Positions 55,545-64,000 of a DNA stretch of 64,000 nucleotides are shown here, piece by piece (the stretch's first letter is position 1; every line of letters begins with the position of its first letter). The position numbers and the translations under genes are program-made. The notes under the pieces were generated by a model. It was not told where the DNA came from, ran no database searches, and saw nothing but the letters and a program-made list of their open reading frames with translations. Source of the stretch: Haemaphysalis longicornis (Eukaryota; Arthropoda; Arachnida; Ixodida; Ixodidae); the NCBI GenBank assembly GCA_013339765.2, contig JABSTR010001148.1:310001-374000 (forward strand), in the 5' to 3' direction.

Positions 55545-56455
55545 AGTCGTCGCCCCCTTCGTGCATCTTGGACGCTGAGTGACATCTGGCGACAGTGGTA
55601 AGATGGCTAGAATGCCACCTTAGCCACCTTAGCAGTGGTAAAAGAGTGGACTTTTTTTTTTTTTTTTCTTGAGAAATTCAGCACCTGCTTCGATCTTGTG
55701 AGCACTTGTGCGATTTAAGGGAAAGGAGAGATGGGGCGTTCAGTTTTGCACCGCTAAGCTCCTGGAATCACGTTCACGAACGCAAAGACAACAGCCACCT
55801 AGGCTACCTTCGTTATCCGTGCGTATACCGAAGAGCCAGAGAGAAGCGTCTTCGTGATGCTCCTGGTAGCGCAAAAGTGGCGGCGGAAAGGAGGGCGGGG
55901 GTGTTTCCGTTGTCCAGATCGCTCTATGTTCCTCTCAGAATTACTTCCTCGTCGGGACGCTTTACTTTGGTTCGTGCTCGGTCGGTCACCTTCAAAAAAG
56001 CCGGCGACATAGTATGCGGCGCCGACCGATATAGCGGTAGTGCGTACACATTCCACCGTCGTTCCCCGTGTAGCCGGTAAAGGGGCTGATAGCGGCGCAC
56101 TGTGGAGAAAGAAGCCATGTCGGGGGCGGAATATTGCACGGTGGCGGGGAATCGTCGGGCAGCCCTGCTTCGCTCCGTGGAGTGGTGCTCCGTTTGACCT
56201 GATCGGCTTCGAACTTGCGCAGATAGGCGTCAAGGGCAGCACGATTAGACGTCTTACAGTGGCGGGATGAGTGGTTGAACCTTCGAGAGTGTACATCAGT
56301 CGAGCCTTTTTTGGGAGCGCGGCTACACGGGGTTTTGACGAATGTGCCACGAACGGTTCTCTGTAGCTGGTGGATTCAGTCTGTATTTTGTGTATTGAGG
56401 CTTTATAAGGTTGAGTGAGGCACTGTTCGGTTGATTGAAGACCTATTAGGTGGAT
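55545..56455. other. unassigned sequence
   Basis: Overlapping frames on both strands (plus 55,706-56,080, minus 55,799-56,350) without recognisable domains. Confidence 0.35.
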
Positions 56456-56459
56456 TTAA

Positions 56460-56790
56460 AAAAAAATCGCGATAGTATGCCCTTTGGTCCCAAAGATACG
56501 GTGGTTTCACACCCGTTTCCCTGAGGACGTACCAGAAAGGCCGGTGTGGGGCCCCAGAGCCATCGCTGGAGATCCGGGCTCTGCCAGATGCAGGCCTGTG
56601 CCGCGAAGGCGTCGTTAGGCGGATTGGGTTGCGATTTACTATAGATCGTCTGCCTCGTGGACCAAGTTACGGACTCTGACGCAACGGGCGCTACTGGTCG
56701 CTTCGGCCATTCGGCCATGTGGGCTAAAGCCACACCCACAACCTGAACGCGGTGTCTCAACTATAAAGGCTCTCTTTCTCTCTCTCTGGA
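56460..56790 (+). repeat. possible retroposon 3' end
   Basis: Ends with CTATAAAGGCTCTCTTTCTC and (CT)n, like the 3' tails of the I-type LINEs in the window. The minus-strand frame has no known motif. Weak call. Confidence 0.3.
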
Positions 56791-56940
56791 GGAGACAGAT
56801 TAATGTCTGGAGCAGACAAACGTGTTTAGAGCGGATCGATTAGAGGTGTATTCAGAGTGATGCTATTATCATTACGCCACCGTCGAATGCGATAAGATGA
56901 CGTTACGCCCCTTTTCCTCCAGCGAAGAGGTTGCATGTTC

Positions 56941-57185
56941 ACCCGCCGTGGTGGCTCAGTGGCTAAGGCGGTGCGCTGCTGAGCACGAGGTCGCGGGTTC
57001 GATTCCCGGCCGCGGCGGCCGCTTTTCTGATGGAGGCGAAAAGCAAAAACACCTGTGTGTACGAGATTTCGGCGCACGATAAAGATCCCCAGGTGGTCAA
57101 AATTAATCCGGAGCCCTCCACTACGGCGCGCCTCATCGCCTGCGTTGCGTCGGCGCGTTAAACCCTACAATCAATCAATCAAATC
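56941..57185 (+). repeat. tick-type tRNA SINE, copy 5 (full length)
   Basis: The most complete copy: CCGTGGTGGCTCAGTGGCTA (A box), GGTCGCGGGTTCGATTCCCG (B box), body, AATCAATCAATCAAATC tail, 245 bp. A perfect 13-bp duplication AGGTTGCATGTTC lies at 56,928-56,940 and 57,186-57,198. Confidence 0.93.
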
Positions 57186-57199
57186 AGGTTGCATGTTCG

Positions 57200-57960
57200 C
57201 GCGTGTTGCTCGCTGTGCGCGCACTCCAGCCCGATAACCTGCGCGGGGGCGCCGTCCGTCGCGCACTCGTCGCCTTGACCCAGGAGTATTCAAACTAAAC
57301 AGACATATTCAGACCGAGCTATTTTCCCATCGTATTGTTTCTTTTCCAATCAGTCATACGTGTCCTCGTGACAGTCCTACTAAGGAGAGGGCGTACAGTT
57401 TCTGGCCGCTTGCTGTGGGCGCTACTTTGGCGCGGAGTCTGCCGTTGCGCAGCCCGGGCCGAGGAGAACTTTGTTTGGCTTGCAGTCCGACGATCCCGCT
57501 GCCTGGAGTGCACTCGAGATAAGCGCCCCTCGGCGGCGGCGCAGCCAACACCGCCTACAGAGGCTAAAAGGCGTCGTAGCAGGATTGATCCGCTCTCACT
57601 GGCGGGGGAAATAGAAACGAGGCTATAGCAGTAGGATAAGCAGGCTGGCGTATGCTTGCTTGGTGTTTCACACTGTGGTTAACGCTAAGATTTAAAAAAA
57701 AAAAAGTGTTTTTCAACGGTGAGATGCATCCTCAGCAGTCAGTGGATGACATTAAACAGAGCAGGCTTCCTTCCTTCTTATCTGGAGAGTTTTTCTGTCA
57801 AGATCTGAGACGCTCGCCGCGCCCCGTGACTGTATGTCGGGGCTGTTGGAACCGCGCTGTATACATTCAGTTGCGCCGCCACATCTGGGCGCTTGGATTT
57901 CCTGAACTCAGTTGGTTCGCTAGCGGTGTTGCAGCTTTAGCGACAACAAAGCTCGCCCTG
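57200..57960. other. unassigned sequence
   Basis: GC-rich, frames on both strands, no domain recognised. Confidence 0.35.
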
Positions 57961-57974
57961 CATTGTTTTGCGGC

Positions 57975-58160
57975 CGTTCGCTGTGCACGAGGTCGCGGGA
58001 TCGATACCCTGTCGCGGGCGACTTTTTCTGGCGGAGGAGGCGGAAAACGAAACATGCCTCGCACTTTTCAATTTCGCGCGTGTGTTGAAATCTCCAGATG
58101 GTCTTAAATAACCACCGGCCTCTCACGCTACAGCGGCCCTCCAAAGCCAAGTGTAGTGGA
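57975..58160 (+). repeat. diverged tRNA-derived SINE
   Basis: GCACGAGGTCGCGGGATCGATACCC resembles the B box of the SINEs above (two parts: GAGGTCGCGGGATCGATA). The body GGCGGAGGAGGCGGAAAACG and TGTTGAAATCTCCAGATGGT is a distant version of theirs. A separate or older subfamily. Confidence 0.6.
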
Positions 58161-58192
58161 GATAAGAGGCCGTAACTGTCTGGCGTAGTGTC

Positions 58193-58547
58193 TACCGTGC
58201 TTGCACGATTCTAACGCGCACCTTTTTTTTCTCTAAAAGTAGCCTTAAAATCGGTGTGGGCATCACAATCAAGCGCAAAACTGAAATCAGCTTCAAATGG
58301 TCGAGCGGCATCGCGATGGACGCAAACACCCAATTCAATCCATATCAAAACAATCGGTCAGCATCATGCGAGTAAATTTTGGCGTACACTCCTCGAAGGG
58401 CATACCATTGCGAGCTGTTGCGCTATTTATTTCTAAACTATTTTTTTCAGAATAAATGTTCTTTTTTGTTTTCTTTTCAGGATTCCGGGAGAAAACTAAC
58501 CTGCGAGTTGCAATTGGGGGCGCGTTAAAATCGCGTTAAATACGGTA
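58193..58547. mobile_element. MITE, TACCGTATTT family, short copy
   Basis: TA-bounded: left end TACCGTGCTTGCACGATTCT, right end CGCGTTAAATACGGTA. About 355 bp, shorter than the copies at 43.8 and 44.7 kb. Confidence 0.75.
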
Positions 58548-58972
58548 CTTAGTCGCATTTCCTTGCCATTTGAACGTGTCTTTCGCTTTTTCGCGGCATC
58601 CACCTAGGTATACATTTTTTACACCTCCGCCTTGCATGCCAGCCCAGCGAAAACTATAGTGTCACCATGTATTGGGTTTTAACAAACATTTTGGTGATTT
58701 AATAATCTGGGCGCGATTCAAAATGCCGAGCAGGAACCTGCGAACACGTGGGCAAACAACACGAGCGCGTGTTTGTTCCGCTCCGAATTCTCCAGCATGG
58801 CTCGCGTCTTGCAGGCTTCGTCGAGGGTTTGGCTGAGGTGTTCACCAGTGTCGATTCGCATCTGCCCCGGTGACGTCGCGGGAACTTTGTGGGCGCCTGC
58901 AGACTTGCTAAATCATCGAAGAACCATGGTTAAATCCAAAACGGATGAGAACCATGTGGAACTACAAAGTGA

Positions 58973-59036
58973 CCCCCCCCCCCCCTCCCCCCCGCCTTCT
59001 TTTTTCTTATTTTTGTCAGGGGGGGGGGGGGGGTCT
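58973..59036. repeat. poly-C and poly-G runs
   Basis: Two C runs (14 and 7) and, 35 bp later, a run of about 16 G. They could pair as a hairpin. Confidence 0.85.
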
Positions 59037-59394
59037 TTAAGCAGCCATCTCAGGCTAAAGTTTTACCTTTTTCGTTGCTCTGGGCAGATGATTGTTGGGT
59101 GGAACGTAGCGTCGCATAAGCGGAACCGGCTTCTGCGAATGTGTAAACGTCAGCTCTCGCCGGGTCTTTTGGTTTTCCCGAGTGGTAGACGCTACTGCCT
59201 CTTTATCTCGGGCTGGTGTTTCTCAAATCGAGGTGACGGGAAAGCCTCCGGGAAGGATTGGGTTGAATTTGAAAAAAAAGAAAAATCATGAGAATGCCGG
59301 AATAATTCGCCCTTTTTTTTTTCGGGGTCAGCCAGGAATTTTTTAATAAATAAAGGGGCAAACGACCATGGTTGCGAGTAAAGCGATCGGCCGG

Positions 59395-59411
59395 GGGGGG
59401 GGGGGGGGGAG

Positions 59412-59455
<44 letters not shown>

Positions 59456-59770
59456 ATTGCCCTTTAGGCTAAGGCCTCCTCATTCCAGGGGGCCACTGGA
59501 ATTCCTCGTTAGTTGGTCTTCCAGGGTCTAGCCGGGAAGGGCCTATGGTCTTTTGGACGAAGCTTGCCAACGATAGCTGCTGCTCTAGCGTGGCCGGTTG
59601 AGTCAGCCACTCCCTGCAGATACTGCTTCCATCTACCTTGGGGCATAGCCATAACATGTGCTCATGATTGATCGGTACGTGGAGCCGCAGTGCCTGCTCA
59701 GACTCGCGTTTCGCGGCTCTCTCTGATCGCGGAGGGTAACGTGGTGGCGCCTCGACGTTCACGCCCTTCC
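59395..59770 (-). mobile_element. 5'-truncated I-type LINE 3' end
   Basis: The minus-strand frame 59,469-59,762 has INHEHMLWLCPKVDG, the end of the Cys/His motif that closes I-type LINE proteins. The 3' UTR ends GGCAATAAATATTTCTCTCT and (TC)n. Upstream domains are missing. Confidence 0.65.
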
Positions 59771-60149
59771 TCTCCTCCTTGAAGCGTTGAGACGCACCCG
59801 TGTTTGCAGCAACCTACTTTCCCCCTCAGGACATCGCTGATGCATTACTACTAAACCCACAAGCACGCGGGAGAAAAAAAAAAAAAAAGAGCTGGGCTGT
59901 TAGTGAACGAGCGCAGTGCTGTAGACGCAGTGTGCCTGCGACGCGGCAAAGATTGAATGAAGATGCCTGAACAGAGGACGGAATTCAGGAGCTAGCAAGT
60001 TCGCTAATTAATTCTGGTAGAGACAGCGCACGCGCTCGGAGACGAAAGTTGCGGCACAACGTACATGGACGTGAGCGTGAAAGTGGAACTGGTTGACTGC
60101 GGCATTGCTAGGAAAAACATTGCCATAGGTGGGTGTAGTGTCAGAATAC

Positions 60150-60272
60150 GAAATGGAAAGGCTGCTGACGGAGATGAATACAGGGAAAGCTGCCGGAGAC
60201 GACGGAATAACGGCGGACATTCTAAAGGTCGAAGTAGATATTGTATTGGGAAAGCTTGCGAAGTTAATCTCA
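60150..60272 (+). pseudogene. LINE RT fragment
   Basis: EMERLLTEMNTGKAAGDDGI then TADILKVEVDIVLGKLAKLI: the GKAxGxDGI motif that precedes the RT palm in RTE/Jockey-type LINEs. A stop follows. The frame after it (60,367-60,618, basic) is not recognised. Confidence 0.6.
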
Positions 60273-60654
60273 TAACGCCTGAAGGCTTTGGCCTGGACAA
60301 TGGCACCGTGATTCCCATCAAGAAAGAAACGTAATGTCAGAGTTCAATTAGTCCCGTCGGTGTACAGTGCGGTCCACGGTTAAGAACAAGAAAGCGAGTT
60401 TCAGAACGCGTGCTAAAGCTGCTGCGCAGCTGTACAGAGAACGTGTGCCTGTAAAGCGTATGAAGAAGGCTGCGCCTCGAAAATTTGACCCTCGGCAAGA
60501 CTGGAGGCATTCCATGTGCAGACCCATGCGGTTTATGTTGCAATTTGCGAGCGTATACCGAATGAATCCCAGTGTTTCCTTTACGGGGGTCATGAAGACA
60601 AAATACAGCTTCGTTTAATTTAAAGGAACTACACTCGGTGACAACTTAAGAACG

Positions 60655-63290
60655 GCAACGATGATGATGATGATGATTGCTATTGGTTTCCCCTTTGAAG
60701 CGGGGTGATGACATGTCATCTTACCAAAAAGGACTAATATAACCGTGTTTTACACTCTTGGTTTCATACTAGCGCTGCTTAGGGGCAGACACTAAAGCTG
60801 ACACAGGGCAGGCACAGAAGTTGCCGCTGGCCCTCATCACCGCATCCGGATGTTACTCCGCGCTGCGCAAGTAGTGCGTTACTGAGAGTACTTTGAACAT
60901 TACACGAGTAGTTTTCGTGAATTTTTGGACTTAATATGCTTTTAAACTACCGCAGCGACGACAAACAAGCTACGTGAGAAAAGGCAGACGATATTACGCG
61001 TTTATAGTAGTCTCTTCAAAACGCGCGCACCCGTTGACATCCGGGTCCGTCGCCTAGGCGGAGTGATACCGTGCATGAGCTATTTCCGTCCTTAACTTGT
61101 TCCCGAGTATAGCCTTCGGTAGCTCACTCCGCTCCATTCCAGCCCCGAAAGACATTTTGGTGCGCAGCGCTTTGGCCGCCGCTACTGCAGTTTGGCGGCG
61201 GCGATGGCGACGGCGTTATAACCGAGCGAGCGACGACAGAAAGAAAACTGGAGGAAAGTGTGGCGAAAGGGTTCGGGTGAGGGCGGTATGCTGTGCCTGC
61301 ACGAGACGCTGTTCTGTGCGACGCTTGGCGAAAGGGTGAGGGGGAGGCGTGCGCGTGACGATGGTGTGCGTTCGCTTCCTAAGACGCACTTCGCGGTCCC
61401 TTCCTGAGACGCACTTCGCGCCGCCTGCGCAGAGGCTCACCATCGCTGCCGTCGATAGCACCCACGAGTGAGAACCCACGCCTCAGCGATGTGCGTTCGC
61501 TTCTTAAGACTCAGTTTAGCTGCACACAAGTTTCGTATTACGGAGTGTCGTAATCGCCAGCCAGATTTTTTACCGAAAAAGCGGTCAAAATGCTGTGAAA
61601 CTTTCAAATTTCGCCTGACAGTGACGTGTTATGGGCAAGAGTGTCGTCACATGGGCCAGCACTGAAAGCGTGTTTCGATGTGTCTACTGCACGTTAGCAC
61701 TCAACGGACGCGATCAAAGGGAACTAGAGGTGCCATTACGATCTCCCAGTCATGCTTTTGGGTGGGAGGAGACCGGCGACCGCCAATCGCCCTGACAGGA
61801 TTCTGTGACGTCATAGAAAAGTTGCGGAAAAGTGGCTAGGGAGTCTCCACTGCTTCACATGTTTTCTTTAATATCTCCATGAAGTGTTCGAATTTTGCGA
61901 TAAAATCGGTATCATTGTTATCAGGGAAAAGCCGTCATTTCAAGGAACCAAACTTGTATTTTGTCTTCATGGTCTCTTTAAGAGTTGACCGCAGTGTACA
62001 AGGACACCGTAGATACCTATGAACTGAGAAATCGGGCAGGATTTAGAGCATCGCTGTTCGGTATCCTTTCTCTGTTTCGCTGCGATACGCCCCTTCTTTT
62101 ATTCTCCAACACTTCCAGTCCTGTCTTACGAGAGTCTGCGTAGAACGAAGTCGCGGCGAAACGGACTATCCAAGCTGCTGAGACTATTGCTGTGAATCGA
62201 ACGCCGTTGTGTAAAAATAAATCCACATAGATCAAACGTGTTTGAGCGGGGAAGTTGCATAAAGCTTTGCCGTGTACGTGAACGGGAACCTTCGTGTACG
62301 GGAACGAGGAACTAATCTGGTTATCTCCTGGCTGTAAACTTGCCCTCATCGTTGAAATGTCGAACAGTATGTCCTCGTGGGAAGTGTTAAAGGGGATGAT
62401 AACGGGGTGGTATCTGCCTTGCAGGGTGGCGTGGTAAACACAAAGGCGTTCTACGACCTAACAGCTGCATGCGTGCGAGCAATATCCGGAAATCTCGACC
62501 TCTTGCCGCATTTTTTTTTTGCCTCGAAAAGTTACACTTGCGTTCATTGTGTGGTGCGGGCAAAAAAAAAAAAAAATGGAAAGAAACATTCGAAAATTTT
62601 GATGGGCCATGTTGGGAGGATATTAGGAGCAGACAATAGCGATTGTTTCTCGGCCTGGCTATTACTCGAAGGAAACGCAATATCAGAAGCAGTATCAACC
62701 TGGGCTTGGGTGCATTAGGAAAGCATTTTCAAATGCAGAGCTTACCTCTCTCGTTTGGAAGGAAAAGTATTCAATAAATTAATCAGTTTTACTGTTCGCT
62801 TACAGAGATGGCACTTGGCAACAATTGTTCGGGTTAGAAGGTTGGAAAGGCACGAATTAAATTAGACAGGTTGTGGACGTTTCAGCTTAAATTTCGGAAA
62901 AGAACCAAAATAAGGCGCCATAGCCCATGTGTTGTTTCGCTGCCTCGAAAACTTAACTTGAAAGTTTTTCGCGGAACAGAATGCGTAGCGCTTGAGGCGA
63001 GCCACATTCGTTTATTTTGTGCCTTGATTTCGATCCCACGCAACTACGTCAGCGATCGTGTCTTTCGCGGCGAATGACGTCATCACTTCCGCTTACGAGT
63101 CGTCCACGCACCCGTGGCAGTCAGAGCACAACAGATGTTTCCGTTCGTCTCTAATATTCACCGCTGTTGATGGCCGTGAAGGGGGGGAGAGAGCACGTGG
63201 TTGACATCCGCCGCTAACCGCGCCCGTTTGCACTGGAAAGAATTTGCGCGGCCTAGATCCGCCTCCGCTGCGGGGAACTTTATTCCCAAG
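60655..63290. other. unassigned sequence
   Basis: A (GATGAT)n run at 60,659-60,677 may be another RTE-like tail. 61,020-61,490 is GC-rich with frames on both strands but no motif; a ~25-bp word (TTCCTAAGACGCACTTCGCG type) repeats at 61,375-61,420. No gene recognised. Confidence 0.35.
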
Positions 63291-63292
63291 GG

Positions 63293-63836
63293 TATACAGT
63301 CGAACCTCGCTGTAACAAAGTATCGGTGCAGCAAGTTAGTTCTTTATATTCGATATTCGTTGTAACAGAGGTAAAAATCAACTAACAAATCGACAATCTG
63401 GCAAAAATTTGGCTGGATACAAAAACACAGCATTATTCAAAGCTTTTAACCCACTATAAACGAGGTAATCCTTACCTGTCTCCCTCTGGCATTTCAAACT
63501 AAAAGTACCGGAACATCTGAACCCGAAATGAAGCCGGTCAAATGCGCTTTTGCGCCAGGCGACCAGAATTTTCGTATTTTTTTCAAATGAATAAAAAAAT
63601 TGGTTGTTATGCTTCAGTTCTTTTGTTCCGCCCTTTTAATGCGAACTTCCCAGTTTTCAGCCTTGCGTGAACCAAAAATTTCTTCGTTAACGCCGATGCG
63701 CCGCTCTCGGGGTTTTCGTTTCGGATAAAAAGACTAACTCGCCGAAATAAGGCGAGACCGAACAAATTCGTATTTAGGTCACTATAGCCGATAATTCGTT
63801 ATATCAGTGTTCGTTATAAGGAGGTTCAACTGTATA
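63293..63836. mobile_element. pogo/Tc1-like MITE
   Basis: TATA|CAGTCGAACCTCGCTGTA at the left and the complement of TATACAGTTGAACCTCCTTA at the right. CAGTxGAACCTC with TA target is typical of pogo/Tigger-type ends. The interior is AT-rich and non-coding; a second pair of TTCGTTATA/TATTCGTTGTAACA words extends the inverted ends to about 40 bp. Confidence 0.85.
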
Positions 63837-64000
63837 CCGTCACCTTTCGGTGCTGGTTTCTGACCTGGAAGCACGTTTCAGTCGGCCGTAAATCAAACGC
63901 GAACACACGCAGTTCTTGATTTTGTTCGAATGTTGTGGATAACAGCATTGCTCGTTGCTAATGACAAAAGATGTGCGTCGCGCGTTATTCTAAATGACAG

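Noticed and set aside
55706..56350. Overlapping frames of 124 and 183 codons
   Set aside because: No recognisable domain on either strand and no splice or promoter support.

Overview
The window looks like nuclear DNA of a large, repeat-rich arthropod genome, most probably a hard tick. This is inferred from tRNA-derived SINEs of the kind described in ixodid ticks, from RTE-, I- and CR1-like LINEs, and from dense microsatellites. No bacterial or viral gene organisation is present. Almost every long open frame is transposon debris or a shadow over microsatellites. The only plausible host coding sequence is one short first exon at 33,083-33,154 inside a CpG-rich promoter-like region.

Layout. 1-3.6 kb: a tRNA-like SINE head and the 3' half of an I-type LINE. 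3.6-6.6 kb: an archipelago of (TATG)n arrays carrying four copies of a ~110-bp foldback unit, a hammerhead-like foldback and a candidate solo LTR. 7.4-13.9 kb: a nested insertion. A CR1-like LINE is split by an RTE LINE with an 11-bp target-site duplication, and the RTE is split by an I-type LINE with its own 11-bp duplication. 15.7-16.8 kb: two MITEs sharing one TTAA. 18.17-29.73 kb: two Penelope-like elements (PLEs) head to head, both ends in (TA)n. The left one is nearly complete with two ~1-kb pLTRs; the right one is 5'-truncated. 31-34 kb: CpG-rich DNA and the candidate exon. 35.7-38.5 kb: LINE pieces and (TA)n arrays with PLE-like foldbacks. 39.6-45.3 kb: a 44-bp tandem repeat, SINEs and a ~0.85-kb tandem duplication carrying MITEs. 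46-60 kb: microsatellites, SINEs, retroposon tails. 63.3-63.8 kb: a pogo-like MITE.

The most interesting system is the PLE family at 18-30 kb. It has two ORFs. ORF2 carries a Penelope-type reverse transcriptase and a C-terminal GIY-YIG-like endonuclease. ORF1 carries the motifs of an SGNH/GDSL hydrolase followed by a proline-rich tail. SGNH domains are known from ORF1 of CR1-type LINEs; I do not recall them as a standard PLE component. The pLTRs carry minimal hammerhead-ribozyme-like motifs, as known for PLEs, and are built from two diverged ~300-bp direct repeats. Both copies are broken by scattered, mostly one-base indels that differ between copies, so they are either dead elements or partly a product of sequencing error.

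All family assignments come from motifs read by eye. No database search or alignment program was used.
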